NCBI RefSeq assembly: GCF_003217495.1
Contig: NZ_QJSW01000012.1
Span: 62,001 to 126,000, forward strand
DNA length: 64,000 nucleotides
DNA from: Paenibacillus barcinonensis
Lineage (GTDB): Bacteria; Bacillota; Bacilli; Paenibacillales; Paenibacillaceae
Reading direction: 5' to 3'
The position numbers and the translations under genes were made by a program. Under the pieces are notes generated by a model that searched no databases, was not told the origin of the DNA, and saw nothing but the letters and a program-made list of their open reading frames with translations. Shown one piece after another: positions 27,424 through 36,391 of the stretch (position 1 is the first letter of the stretch; every line of letters starts with the position of its first letter).

Positions 27424-27489
27424 CGATATAATTTCTTCCACAGGATAGGTTTTTTGGTGAATAGAACGGGTTCAAACATAGGAGGATAT

Positions 27490-28059
27490 ATGTCCTGGAG
27501 TAAATTAAAACAACAATTAGACAGTTTTCTTAGTCCTGCACTGGCTGGAAAAGTTTCGTACCGGGCGACCAGCTATCGCTATTCACCGGATAAATCAGGG
27601 AGCTGTTACCTGACTGTAGATCAGAAGAACATCCTCAATATGGCGGATATAACCACACCCATCCGGTGGTATCAGAACGATCAGGAGATCAAAAACGATC
27701 CGAACATTGTCATCCCTGTAAGTCCTGAAGAGATTGAAGCGATTCGCAAAGAAACAAAAGGGGCTGTGCCTGAGGAGCGACTGGAGATCATGGTGCGAGG
27801 CCGAAAAAGCACATCTCATGCCAAAGAGCTGTTAGCCGCTCAAACGGCGTTAAGCAAATCTAACTTTACGACAGCAGCGACTACGTTTCTAGCGACTTCA
27901 ATTGAGGATAATCTGGAGAGTGAAGATATCCTGCTCAATATTTTGGCGCTGATTGACAGGCGAGTGGGCAAAAAGCGTATTCAGAACATGTCAGAGTCGA
28001 TCAAAATGAAGCATCCTGCCGTACAGTATTTTTATGAACTGCGCCGCAGAACGGTGTGA
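27490..28059 (+). CDS. SF0329-like conserved protein of unknown function
   Basis: 189 aa soluble protein starting MSWSKLKQQLDSFLSPAL. The segment ITTPIRWYQNDQEI and the C-terminal tail EDILLNILALIDRRVGKKR recall a conserved Bacillales family usually annotated SF0329 family protein. AGGAGG is 6 bases before ATG 27490; longer in-frame starts have no site. No catalytic residues stand out, and it is monocistronic between a terminator and the type I toxin-antitoxin-like element. Confidence 0.6.
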   Translation: MSWSKLKQQLDSFLSPALAGKVSYRATSYRYSPDKSGSCYLTVDQKNILNMADITTPIRWYQNDQEIKNDPNIVIPVSPEEIEAIRKETKGAVPEERLEIMVRGRKSTSHAKELLAAQTALSKSNFTTAATTFLATSIEDNLESEDILLNILALIDRRVGKKRIQNMSESIKMKHPAVQYFYELRRRTV

Positions 28060-28075
28060 AATCTTTAATTTCGCA

Positions 28076-28084
28076 TGTTATACT
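28076..28084 (+). promoter_or_regulatory. Extended -10 promoter for the plus-strand RNA of repeat element copy 1
   Basis: TGTTATACT (TGn plus TATACT) at the left edge of the repeated element; the equivalent box at 46438-46443 in copy 2 has a TTGAAA -35 at 16 bases. Confidence 0.45.
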
Positions 28085-28091
28085 AAGGCTA

Positions 28092-28235
28092 TAAACAGCT
28101 TATAATGCAAAGAGAGCCGTGCGACAACACGACTCTTTGCACAATAGCCGCTTTTAAGGGCGGTGGGCTTCAAACAAGAGGATACACGATCAAGTAGACC
28201 GCAACCTTTGTGTGGAGGGCGGTCTACTTGCGTTT
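28092..28235 (+). ncRNA. Putative antitoxin sRNA, copy 1
   Basis: Predicted from an extended -10 box at 28076-28084, three stem-loops in a row and a final 10-bp stem (AGTAGACCGC/GCGGTCTACT, 28192-28229) followed by TTGCGTTTAT. The 3' end overlaps the reading frame of the toxin on the other strand. Conservation of the stems in copy 2 supports an RNA role. Exact ends are unknown. Confidence 0.45.
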
Positions 28236-28304
28236 ATCGGACAGTAGCGCTGTAGCTAGCAAACCAAAGGTAAGCATCAGCATAATCGCTTCAAACACTG
28301 TCAC
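28224..28304 (-). CDS. Putative holin-like type I toxin peptide, copy 1
   Basis: 26 aa from GTG 28304: VTVFEAIMLMLTFGLL, a short hydrophobic stretch, and SDKRK at the C-terminus. This is the layout of the 'putative holin-like toxin' family (TxpA/BsrG/YonT relatives): one membrane helix and a basic tail. The start has no clear ribosome site (a TGA closes the frame three codons upstream), so expression is uncertain and the copy may be decayed. Copy 2 has the same length and position. Confidence 0.55.
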   Translation of the reverse strand: MTVFEAIMLMLTFGLLATALLSDKRK

Positions 28305-28407
28305 AAGCAATCAAGGTGAGATTCATGTTACAATAGAACAAGAACGTATGTTTTGTTTTTTAATACATATCCATAGATTACTGGGTTGAACTTGTTAAGG
28401 AGTGGAC

Positions 28408-29610
28408 ATGTTCATGATACGATTAACCAAACGGCAGGCAAGACAGTTTTTGCTATTGAAGCATGGGTTGTTGGGAGGACATCAGTTTGTCGGAAAGGCA
28501 GGCATTATGGACTTTGTGCGGCAAGTGGGCTGTATTCAATATGATCCTATTGATATCTGCGGAAAAAATGCCGAGCTGGTACTGCAATCACGAATCAGCG
28601 GGTTTAGCAAAAATATGCTCGACGAATTGCTGTATCGGGATCGCTTGCTGATGGATTACCCTGACAAAAATTTGGCGATTATGCCCGTGGAGGACTGGCC
28701 TTATTTCGAAAGATATAGACAAGCTGCCAGGCAGCATGCCATGAAGTACCCCGAGATGGAGAGGCTGACAACGCAAGTGAGCAATTATATCCAGAAGCAT
28801 GGCCCGGTAAGTTCGAATGATCTAAATGTATTGCAGCTGCAAGGAGATTTCGCCTGGAGCTCGGCCATCCACTGGAGTAGTGGAAACAACATAGCACGAT
28901 CTGTGCTGGAGCAGATGTACTCGACAGGTGAGTTGGTTATACATCATAAAAAGGGGACACGCAAGTATTATGATATGGCGGAGAAGCATATACAAGCTGA
29001 TCTGCTGCATGAGCCTGAGCCGCTGTTGAACGAATTGCAGCATCACAAATGGAGAGTATTGCGCCGAATCGGTGCTGTAGGTCTGCTGTGGAATCGTGCA
29101 TCCGATGCCTGGCTTCATATATGGGGATTAAAATCGGAGCAGAGGAACAAGGCCTTCTATGAGCTGCTGCAAGAAGAGCGCATTATGACGGTCAGGGTAG
29201 AGCAGATGAAGGAAACTCTATACTGCCGGGTGGAAGACTTGCCTTGTATTGAAACGATACTGAAGAATCCGGAATATTCCATGCGCTGCGAGTTGATTGC
29301 TCCACTGGATAATCTGATGTGGGACAGGAAGCTCATACAAGCCTTGTTTGACTATGATTATAAATGGGAGATCTACACTCCCGCGCTCAAACGAAAATTT
29401 GGTTATTATGTGCTGCCTTTATTATATGGGGATCGGTTGATCGGTAGAGCCGAGATTGCGGTAGAGCGTAAAACCAGTACCCTTGTTGTTAAACATGTCT
29501 GGTATGAGAAGGGCATTGAGCTAACCAAGCCGTTGGAAGCGCAAATGAACGATTGCTTCCAACGATTCTCGTTATTTAACAACTGTGAAGCTGTAGTAAT
29601 AGAAGCATAG
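28408..29610 (+). CDS. YcaQ-family winged-helix protein (DNA crosslink glycosylase-like)
   Basis: About 400 aa. Three winged-helix modules of the HTH_42 (DUF1006) family. The motif CIQYDPIDICGKNAELVL near residue 45 contains the QxD catalytic signature of YcaQ/AlkX enzymes, which unhook interstrand DNA crosslinks; the C-terminal part has the family's APLDNLMWDR and WEIYTPALKRKFGYYVLP. Founding relatives were described in E. coli (YcaQ) and Streptomyces (AlkZ). AAGGAG (28397-28402) precedes; ATG 28408 is preferred, ATG 28414 is possible, and GTG 28402 overlaps the site. Stand-alone gene. Confidence 0.8.
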   Translation: MFMIRLTKRQARQFLLLKHGLLGGHQFVGKAGIMDFVRQVGCIQYDPIDICGKNAELVLQSRISGFSKNMLDELLYRDRLLMDYPDKNLAIMPVEDWPYFERYRQAARQHAMKYPEMERLTTQVSNYIQKHGPVSSNDLNVLQLQGDFAWSSAIHWSSGNNIARSVLEQMYSTGELVIHHKKGTRKYYDMAEKHIQADLLHEPEPLLNELQHHKWRVLRRIGAVGLLWNRASDAWLHIWGLKSEQRNKAFYELLQEERIMTVRVEQMKETLYCRVEDLPCIETILKNPEYSMRCELIAPLDNLMWDRKLIQALFDYDYKWEIYTPALKRKFGYYVLPLLYGDRLIGRAEIAVERKTSTLVVKHVWYEKGIELTKPLEAQMNDCFQRFSLFNNCEAVVIEA

Positions 29611-29719
29611 AGGTATAGAGGTATAGCCTAAAGCTATAACCAGTCATGCTTTTTAAGTATCTCTTCTAACCCCGCTCTGCGTGATATGATGATCATATAC
29701 AAACGAGGGGGTTATTTTT

Positions 29720-30886
29720 ATGACAGACAAGTTTCAGATCGTAGGAAGTTTACTGCGGCCACAAGAGCTGTTGACATATAAAACACAGATTGAGCATCGG
29801 GAGGATATTCAGTATCCGTTCTATGCCAACTTTGAAGGGTACCAGCAATGTGAGACGAAAGCCATTGAACAGGTTGTGCAGAAAGAGATCGAGAACAACC
29901 TGACCGTCATCACGGATGGCGAATTTTCCAAATCCATGTGGCATCTCGACTTTGTCTGGGGGTTTGATGGGGTGGAGCGTTATATTGCGGATCATGGCTA
30001 CTTTTTCAGAGATGTGGACGGCACTTCAAAGTATGAAACTCGCAAGGATATCGGACTGCGCATTACGGGCCAGCTAAGCGGGAAAAATCATCATTTCATC
30101 CAGCTGTTCAAACAGCTGCAGGCCCAAGCCGGTGATCAGCAGACCAAGCTCTGCATTCCGTCACCATCGCATATTTTTGGTGAGCTGTCCTGGTCGGATA
30201 ACATCGGAGGCAAGGATGCGGTGTACGAGAATACACAGGAGCTCAAAGCAGGTCTGGTCAGCGCATATCAGGAATTTGTGCAGGAATTTGCAGCGACGGG
30301 CGGTACGATTTTACAGATGGATGACTGCCTGTGGGAGCTGTTCGCTGATGACAATCCAAATTCGCCGTTCACGGGTGAGCATATGAATCAGGAGGAAGTA
30401 CAAGGGCTTGCTACAGAGTTCATCGACATGAACAACACGATCATTGACTACGGTCACAGCCTGGGTCTGAAAATGTGGACACATAACTGCCGCGGCAATT
30501 ACGATTCCCGCAACATGGGCGGCGGATCATATGCGAAGATTGCGAATCTGTTCCTGAAGCAATTAAAGTATGACCGCTTCTTCCTGGAGTGGGATGATGA
30601 TCGTGCAGGTTCCATCGAAGCGCTGGAAGTATTCAAGGATCGCCCGGATACGGAGATTGTACTCGGCTTGTTATCCTCCAAGACGAGCACGCTCGACGAT
30701 GAGGAACGTGTTGTGCGTTTGCTGGATGAGGCATCCAAGATCATCGACAAGGATAGACTGCTGCTCTCTCACCAGTGCGGCTTCGCGTCCTGTGACGGTG
30801 GGAATGAACTGAGCGAGACTCAGCAGTGGGCAAAAATTCACCAAGGTCAGCAGATTGCGAAGCAATACTGGGGAAGTGTGATCTAA
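29720..30886 (+). CDS. MetE C-terminal-like methyltransferase (YxjG/YxjH type)
   Basis: 388 aa cobalamin-independent methionine synthase barrel without the N-terminal half of MetE. Zinc ligands are visible: His and Cys in WTHNCRGN, Glu in FFLEWDDD and Cys in LSHQCGFAS. YxjG/YxjH in Bacillus are thought to make methionine from homocysteine with a folate or other methyl donor. No SAM or T-box riboswitch is recognisable in the 109-base upstream gap. GAGGGGG precedes the ATG. Monocistronic and convergent with the following GNAT gene. Confidence 0.85.
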   Translation: MTDKFQIVGSLLRPQELLTYKTQIEHREDIQYPFYANFEGYQQCETKAIEQVVQKEIENNLTVITDGEFSKSMWHLDFVWGFDGVERYIADHGYFFRDVDGTSKYETRKDIGLRITGQLSGKNHHFIQLFKQLQAQAGDQQTKLCIPSPSHIFGELSWSDNIGGKDAVYENTQELKAGLVSAYQEFVQEFAATGGTILQMDDCLWELFADDNPNSPFTGEHMNQEEVQGLATEFIDMNNTIIDYGHSLGLKMWTHNCRGNYDSRNMGGGSYAKIANLFLKQLKYDRFFLEWDDDRAGSIEALEVFKDRPDTEIVLGLLSSKTSTLDDEERVVRLLDEASKIIDKDRLLLSHQCGFASCDGGNELSETQQWAKIHQGQQIAKQYWGSVI

Positions 30887-30972
30887 GCTGAATAGACGGA
30901 TTCAGTGAACCAAGGCAACAACGAGCAGATGAACAGGTGTTGTGTTTAATAGCATCTTCCCATACATCTGTA

Positions 30973-31034
30973 CAATCAGCAATGGCGGCTCATCCTTCGG
31001 AATACATCCGGGGAGAAGCCGCCATTGCTGATTG
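30973..31034. repeat. Perfect 18-bp inverted repeat between convergent genes
   Basis: CAATCAGCAATGGCGGCT (30973-30990) and its exact complement AGCCGCCATTGCTGATTG (31017-31034) around a 26-base loop. There is no T-run on either side, so it is not a classic intrinsic terminator. It could still block convergent transcription or be the core of a small repeat. Confidence 0.7.
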
Positions 31035-31109
31035 TGAGTCATTTCAGTGCAGCATGTAGTAGCAGGTGCATATAAGTTCGAGAAGGAAGCGTTAGCTGGC
31101 TTACTTCGG

Positions 31110-31664
31110 TTACTTCCGAGCCTCCTGCTGCGCAAGCCATTCTTTTTTTAGTAGAGCGTATTGGTACGTGTTCTCGTATTTCGGGGTGCCATCTTCATGT
31201 TTGACAAACGAAACGAATTCCAGAAACAGACCTTCCCGGCGCATGCCCAGTTTCTCGCACAGCTTCTGGGAACGGAAGTTATCGTCCTCCACATAGGCGT
31301 ATAATCTGCGTATGCCTTGCTCCATGAAGAGATGTTCGATATATGCACCTGCGCTCTCGCTGGCATAACCTTTCCCTTCATATCTTCCGTTAAAATTCCA
31401 GCCAATGCTGTACGTATCCGAATCCCGCTCTTCCTTCATGCCAAACAGCTCACCAATCAGTTCATTGCTGTCTTTCAGGCAGACCGCGATATGGGAATCG
31501 TCATTGCTTCGTTTCTCGACCTCCGCGGCGGCTTCCTCAATCGTTGAAATCTGATGATCCATGAAACAGTTTACGCGTGGATTGGCTGTATACTCCAGCA
31601 GTCCGGCAGCGTCCAAGGCAGAAAAATTACGTAATATCAATCGAGTTGTTTCAAGCGGCTTCAT
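31110..31664 (-). CDS. RimJ/RimL-type GNAT acetyltransferase
   Basis: 184 aa. Begins MKPLETTRLILRNFSALDA, the usual opening of the RimJ/RimL/SpeG-like branch, with the acetyl-CoA loop YEGKGYASESAGAYIEHLF near residue 95 and NFRSQKLCEKLGMRREG afterwards. It probably acetylates a protein N-terminus or a small amine. TGGAGGAA precedes the ATG. Convergent with the MetE-like gene, 223 bases apart, and 51 bases downstream of the TVP38-like gene on the same strand, so the two may be co-transcribed. Confidence 0.85.
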   Translation of the reverse strand: MKPLETTRLILRNFSALDAAGLLEYTANPRVNCFMDHQISTIEEAAAEVEKRSNDDSHIAVCLKDSNELIGELFGMKEERDSDTYSIGWNFNGRYEGKGYASESAGAYIEHLFMEQGIRRLYAYVEDDNFRSQKLCEKLGMRREGLFLEFVSFVKHEDGTPKYENTYQYALLKKEWLAQQEARK

Positions 31665-31715
31665 GAATCATTCCTCCAGTTATGTCGTGGATAGCACGAT
31701 AATATGGCTTGCGTG

Positions 31716-32561
31716 TTATCCTTTATTTTTGACGGTTGCAATATCTCGCGATTTGTTCAGAGCAGGGGCAGCTTTGGCTTTGACAGCGCTTATGACCTTA
31801 TTGGTTTCCTTGTTTTCCTTGGCTTCTTTTGTCTCAACGGCTTCAATAATCTCTTCCATTTTCGGTGTCTTGTTGGCATGCTCCGCTCTGGAGAACAAGT
31901 TGATTAGTTTGTCTTTGTAGATGTACCCGAGTACAAAGCCGATTACAGCAATAACGGATATGATGATGGCGACAGTGTACTGCTGTGTTTGAATGGTTGA
32001 ACCCACCGCGGCCGATCCAATAATCCATGGCAGTCGTCCCACCAGCAGAATGGTGAAGAAACGCAAGGAGCTGATGGAGGTCAGCGCGGCGACAAATACC
32101 AGCATATCCTTAGGTAATCCCGGAACCACAAAGAAAATAAACAAAAAGATAGAAAATTTGCGTTCATCCTGCATAAATGACATCCATTTTACATTCTGCT
32201 TCTGGAGCAGACGGGATACGAAATCGCGGCCGATGAACCGGGTGAAATAGAAGGCGATGGCTGAACCGAGGATCAGACCAACGGTTGTATAGAAGGAGCC
32301 CAGAGCAGCACCGTAGATATATCCACCGGCCACCTGCACAATTTCCCCCGGAATCGGGGCAACGACGATCTGAAGAACCTGAAACAAAATGAACATGACC
32401 GGGCCCCAGTGTCCCGTGGAATGAATGTACGCTCTGAAGTTGTCCATCGAGGACATGATTTTAATGATGTCAGCGGCATAATAGAGTAACAGACCCAGCG
32501 ATAAAGCAGTGATCAGACCTAGCAGTATTTTGACCACGATATGCTTCGAATATGGTTTCAT
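31716..32561 (-). CDS. TVP38/TMEM64 (VTT/DedA-like) membrane protein
   Basis: 281 aa. Five to six hydrophobic segments with the VTT-domain hallmarks APIPGEIVQVAGGYIYG and GSAIAFYFTRFIGRDFV, then FVVPGLPKDML. Family members are lipid scramblase-like or transport proteins of the inner membrane. The last ~60 residues are a charged Lys/Glu-rich cytoplasmic tail (ETKEAKENKETNK), an unusual addition. GGGAG precedes the ATG at 32561. The promoter region is shared with the divergent OmpR-type regulator. Confidence 0.82.
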   Translation of the reverse strand: MKPYSKHIVVKILLGLITALSLGLLLYYAADIIKIMSSMDNFRAYIHSTGHWGPVMFILFQVLQIVVAPIPGEIVQVAGGYIYGAALGSFYTTVGLILGSAIAFYFTRFIGRDFVSRLLQKQNVKWMSFMQDERKFSIFLFIFFVVPGLPKDMLVFVAALTSISSLRFFTILLVGRLPWIIGSAAVGSTIQTQQYTVAIIISVIAVIGFVLGYIYKDKLINLFSRAEHANKTPKMEEIIEAVETKEAKENKETNKVISAVKAKAAPALNKSRDIATVKNKG

Positions 32562-32722
32562 AGGTGACGACTCCCTTTGTTTAATAACCTTGATTAATTA
32601 CAGTATAAATCCAAAACATGAAGAGTAGCCTACATAACTTCTGAAGAATTCTTAAGGCGAGCTGGATCTGCTGGCTCCGGGGGGAATGGCAGACTATACT
32701 GAAAGTGGACGGAGGGATTTCA

Positions 32723-33421
32723 ATGGATAACAGCAAGCAGATTCTGATTGCGGACGACAACAGTGAAATACGTGAGATCGTCAGGATTTTATTAGAAAGT
32801 GAAAATTATGAAGTCATCGAAGCCGTGGACGGCCAGGATGCAGTTGATAAAGTAACAGAAGAGACGGACCTCATTATTCTGGATATGATGATGCCCAACA
32901 AGTCAGGACTGAAGGCATGTCTTGAAATTCGTGAAAAAACGAGTGCACCGATTCTGTTTCTCACAGCGAAAACACAGGATTCGGATAAACAACTGGCCTT
33001 CTCGTCCGGGAGTGACGACTTTTTGTCCAAGCCCTTCTCCTATACGGAGCTTGTGGCAAGAGTCAAAGCGCTGCTCCGCCGATATTATGTGTATCGGGGC
33101 AAGGAGAAGATCGAGGAGACCGACCATATTGTAGTGAAGGATTTGAAGATCCATCAGGATTCCAAATCGGTATACATCGGGGAGAAGGAAATTTTGCTCA
33201 CAGATATTGAATACCAGATTTTGATGCTGCTGGCATCCAAACGAAGAAAGGTTTTTTCAGCCGAAAATATCTATGAGAGTGTCTGGCGGCAGCCTTATTT
33301 TTATACATGTAATAACACCGTAATGGTGCATATCCGTAACTTGAGAAACAAGCTGGAAGATGACCCGCAGCATCCTAAATATGTGAAGACGGTTTGGGGG
33401 AAGGGGTACAAAATTGAATAG
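32723..33421 (+). CDS. OmpR-family response regulator (VanR-like)
   Basis: 232 aa. Receiver with DD at 11-12, D54 in LIILDMMMPNKSG and Lys in LSKPFSY; C-terminal winged helix with LTDIEYQILMLLASKRRKVFS and VMVHIRNLRNKLEDD. GGAGGG is just upstream of ATG 32723. The histidine-kinase gene overlaps its 3' end. It resembles the VanR/YycF branch; the regulon is not evident, though the kinase has only a small extracellular loop. Confidence 0.88.
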   Translation: MDNSKQILIADDNSEIREIVRILLESENYEVIEAVDGQDAVDKVTEETDLIILDMMMPNKSGLKACLEIREKTSAPILFLTAKTQDSDKQLAFSSGSDDFLSKPFSYTELVARVKALLRRYYVYRGKEKIEETDHIVVKDLKIHQDSKSVYIGEKEILLTDIEYQILMLLASKRRKVFSAENIYESVWRQPYFYTCNNTVMVHIRNLRNKLEDDPQHPKYVKTVWGKGYKIE

Positions 33422-34751
33422 AGTGCTGATGGGAAAACAATTGAAACTCAAGCTTGTGCTTACCATTATGATATCTCTGCTTATTTCGGCGGTTGTATTG
33501 GTGGTTTTTCAGGCCGTCGGCGAGACGGCGCTGAACAGTTATCTGAGCAAATCGACCTTTATCGAGAACAGGCAGGAGGACGCGCTTGCACGATTCCAGG
33601 CCCTGGTAAGCAGTGAGCAGCTGTCCACGCGGGATCATGAGGAATTATCCAAGTGGATTACCGGTGAGCGATATTTGAAGTTATTTATTTTTGTAAAAGA
33701 CAAGCTGATCTACGCCTCCAATACCGAGGCAGACCCGGCGATTAATGAGGAACTGCTCACGCAGTTTTTACCTTCCAAAATACCGATTACCACGGTCCAG
33801 TTTACGGATCAGCCAGCACAGGTGTATCTGGTTGGTTTTTATGAGTATCAATACTATAATCTGCTACTGATCCTGAGTGTGTTTGTGGCCGTCATTGCTT
33901 TTATTATCGCCTTTCTGCTGCTGATCAATCATAAAATCTCGTATATTGGCAAGCTGGAGAGGGAGATCAAAATACTGGAAGGCGGAAATCTGGATTACAA
34001 GATCACGGTATCGGGCAGGGATGAGCTGTCATCACTCGCCTGGAGTATTGATGAGATGCGCAAATCCTTTGTGGAGCGGCTCGGCAGCGAGGAAAGAGTG
34101 AGGACTGCCAATCGGGAGTTGATTACGGCGATTTCTCATGATTTGCGCACACCACTGACGATTCTGCTCGGGTATATGGACATTATTGAGCTGGGGAAAT
34201 ACAAGACTCAGGAGGATCTGTTGCAGTATATCCACAATAGCCGGGAGAAGGCTTATCAGATCAAGATTTTATCAGACAAGCTGTTCGAGTATTTCACGGT
34301 ATCTTCTGCGTCAGAAGAAGAGGATGTGGACTTTGAGGTCTATGAGGGCCGGGAGTTGCTGGATCAGCTGCTGGACGAGCAGTTGGCGGTGATTGAGGAT
34401 ATTGATGTTCGGATTCAGCCGAATTACGGGGAGCAGCCTTTTCTGCTGGAGATGAATCTGGTCGCGATTCGGCGTGTGTTTGATAATATTTTCTCTAATA
34501 TCAAGAAATATGCGGATACATCTCACCCTGTCGATATCGAGCTGCAGGTTAAGCAGCAAACCTTATATATGAACGTTTCGAATCAGATTAAACATGTTGA
34601 CAAAACAAAGGACAGCAACGAAATCGGATTAGTCAGCTGTCAGAAAATTCTGGAGCAGCATAATGGGACGCTGCGTACATCGGAGCAACATAATAGCTTC
34701 ACATTATGCATTGAACTTCCTGTCATTCTGAGTAGTGTCGATCGGAGATAG
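33414..34751 (+). CDS. Sensor histidine kinase (VanS-like)
   Basis: 445 aa. Two transmembrane helices (about 10-32 and 145-168) around a ~110-residue extracellular sensor, HAMP (about 170-225), HisKA with H242 in AISHDLRTPLT, and HATPase with a compact N-box (FDNIFSNIKKYA). The canonical GTGLGL box reads NEIGLVSCQKI, shortened as in VanS-like kinases. I keep the TTG start at 33414, since GGGGAAGGGG lies eight bases upstream and it overlaps the regulator stop; ATG 33429 is the alternative. It is paired with the upstream OmpR-type regulator. Confidence 0.85.
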   Translation: MNRVLMGKQLKLKLVLTIMISLLISAVVLVVFQAVGETALNSYLSKSTFIENRQEDALARFQALVSSEQLSTRDHEELSKWITGERYLKLFIFVKDKLIYASNTEADPAINEELLTQFLPSKIPITTVQFTDQPAQVYLVGFYEYQYYNLLLILSVFVAVIAFIIAFLLLINHKISYIGKLEREIKILEGGNLDYKITVSGRDELSSLAWSIDEMRKSFVERLGSEERVRTANRELITAISHDLRTPLTILLGYMDIIELGKYKTQEDLLQYIHNSREKAYQIKILSDKLFEYFTVSSASEEEDVDFEVYEGRELLDQLLDEQLAVIEDIDVRIQPNYGEQPFLLEMNLVAIRRVFDNIFSNIKKYADTSHPVDIELQVKQQTLYMNVSNQIKHVDKTKDSNEIGLVSCQKILEQHNGTLRTSEQHNSFTLCIELPVILSSVDRR

Positions 34752-34821
34752 CCACTGCAGAGACGGAGAAAAGAGGACAGGGCATCAAGCAAATCATATT
34801 GGAACCCGGAGGGGATTGAAG

Positions 34822-35400
34822 ATGACAATGAACTCCATCAATAATGACAAAGAGCTATCACCTACACAACGTGATGAATTATTTACGACATTAAAGCTCC
34901 GTTTTGAAAAAAACATGAGTCGTCATCCCGATCTAGCATGGGTTAGTGTAGAGTCTAAACTGGAAGCATACCCGGATAAGCTATGGTCGCTTCGTGAGAT
35001 GGAGGAAACAGGCGGTGAACCGGATGTTGTAGATTTCGATCGTGAGACAGGTGAATATACTTTTGTGGATTGTTCCGCCGAGAGCCCGAAGGGACGCCGC
35101 AGTGTTTGTTATGATCAGGCTGCACTGGATTCACGGAAAGAAAATAAGCCCAAGCATAGCGCTGTCCAGATGTGTATCGAGATGGGCATCGAGCTTTTAA
35201 GTGAGACCCAGTATCGGGAATTGCAGCAGTTAGGGAACTTTGATATGAAAACATCCAGTTGGGTGCGGACACCGGACAATATTAGACAGCGGGGCGGAGC
35301 TGTATTTTGTGATTGCCGTTACGATACCGTGTTTATGTACCATAATGGTGCGGAGTCCTACTATGCTGCAAGAGGTTTTCGAGGTCGGTTAAGAGTATAG
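34822..35400 (+). CDS. DUF4256 family protein
   Basis: 192 aa. Characteristic stretches: LAWVSVESKLEAYPDKLWSL, MEETGGEPDVV, CSAESPKGRRS and the C-terminal RGGAVFCDCRYDTVFMYHNG. The family is widespread in Bacteria, cytoplasmic and uncharacterised. GGAGGGG precedes ATG 34822. It starts 70 bases after the kinase stop on the same strand and could share its transcript. Confidence 0.8.
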   Translation: MTMNSINNDKELSPTQRDELFTTLKLRFEKNMSRHPDLAWVSVESKLEAYPDKLWSLREMEETGGEPDVVDFDRETGEYTFVDCSAESPKGRRSVCYDQAALDSRKENKPKHSAVQMCIEMGIELLSETQYRELQQLGNFDMKTSSWVRTPDNIRQRGGAVFCDCRYDTVFMYHNGAESYYAARGFRGRLRV

Positions 35401-35476
35401 GTATGAATGAGAAAACACTATAGGTATGAAGAGAAATACCTGTAGTCCAGGTAATTATTGTATTTAAACATTACAA

Positions 35477-35517
35477 GGGGAACGATTCGGCATGTTTGCG
35501 AATTGTTCCCTCTTTTT
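35477..35517. terminator. Terminator between DUF4256 and the MerR gene
   Basis: GGGAACGATTCG pairs with CGAATTGTTCCC (one wobble), followed by TCTTTTT on the plus strand; A/G-rich on the other side. The genes are convergent. Confidence 0.75.
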
Positions 35518-35530
35518 AAGTTGATCTGGG

Positions 35531-36364
35531 TCAGTTTATATCTTCTTCGTTTGGCTGCTCAATCTGCACCATGACTCGAACGAGATAATCGTCCGCATGT
35601 TGCAGGACAATCTCATCCTGCATGTATTCCTCGTAAGCATCTCCGATAATGACGTACTTCTTTTCCTCAATATAATCAAAGATTTGCGGATAGATTTTGT
35701 CGCTATCCCCATAATCGGCTCTGGCGTAGGACACCAGATAGAATCCTTCCGGCATGTAAACCTGTTTGTAATGTTTTGTCTTCATAAAGCTGTACATATA
35801 GGCGATTTTGTCGCCATCCCTTTTCAGCAGATCCTCTTTGGGAATGATGACCCCGCCGGGATAACCAAGTGGCGCATGTTCCTTGTGGAGACGCTCCCGA
35901 AAGTCTTCCCACAGCTCCTCAGGGAACTCCTGCTTGGATGAATAGATGCGGCGGCTCAGCAGTAATGGTGTTTTGGCTTGCCATCTAACATACATTTGGC
36001 TGGTGTCGAGATGCATGGATTGCTCTATATTTTCCGCACGCTGAATGATCATTTGTCTGGCCTGAGTCAATTTTGCAATCTGAAGCTGCAGAACCTCTTC
36101 CTGCTTGCGCAGCAGCTCCAGGGTGTTTGCCGGAGAACGCCGGCCGAGATGCACCTGAATTTCCTCCAGAGACATGCCCAGCTCTTTGAAAATATGAATA
36201 ACTCCGATCGTCTCCAGCTGGCTGCGGCTGTAATAGCGATAACCGTTATCTGCAACAAATGCAGGCTTGAACAGGCCGATGCGGTCGTAATAAATAAGTG
36301 TTTTGCGTGTAACCTCGGACAGCTTGGAAAAAGCACTAATGGACAACGTGTCATTCGGTTGCAT
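35531..36364 (-). CDS. MerR-family regulator with effector-binding domain (BmrR-like)
   Basis: 277 aa. Winged helix 8-75 (LSISAFSKLSEVTRKTLIYYDRIG; NGYRYYSRSQLETIGVI), a long dimer coiled coil, then a GyrI/BmrR-like ligand domain from about residue 125. ATG 36364 has GGGAGGTCC just before it. It is divergent from a two-gene ABC multidrug exporter, whose promoter has the 19-bp-spacer operator described at 36392-36422. The expected role is to bind a toxic hydrophobic compound and twist that promoter into an active form. Confidence 0.88.
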   Translation of the reverse strand: MQPNDTLSISAFSKLSEVTRKTLIYYDRIGLFKPAFVADNGYRYYSRSQLETIGVIHIFKELGMSLEEIQVHLGRRSPANTLELLRKQEEVLQLQIAKLTQARQMIIQRAENIEQSMHLDTSQMYVRWQAKTPLLLSRRIYSSKQEFPEELWEDFRERLHKEHAPLGYPGGVIIPKEDLLKRDGDKIAYMYSFMKTKHYKQVYMPEGFYLVSYARADYGDSDKIYPQIFDYIEEKKYVIIGDAYEEYMQDEIVLQHADDYLVRVMVQIEQPNEEDIN

Positions 36365-36391
36365 AAGGACCTCCCGCTCGAAAAATGTGAA

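Larger units (their letters stand above)
28078..28306. repeat. Structured intergenic element, copy 1 (type I toxin-antitoxin-like)
   Basis: About 230 bases matching 46437-46667 along their whole length. Shared blocks include TTATACTAAGG, ACTTATAATGCA, CCGCTTTTAAGGGCGGTGGGC, GCGGTCTACTTG, and CTGTCACAAG. On the plus strand it folds into three hairpins: GCAAAGAG/CTCTTTGC, CCGC/GCGG and AGTAGACCGC/GCGGTCTACT. The minus strand encodes a 26-aa hydrophobic peptide whose stop codon lies in the third hairpin. A plus-strand transcript from 28091 would be antisense to the 3' end of the toxin mRNA, as in TxpA/RatA. Confidence 0.65.

Noticed and set aside
29611..29719. SAM or T-box riboswitch before the MetE-like gene.
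   Set aside because: The gap is too short and shows neither S-box stems nor T-box sequence.
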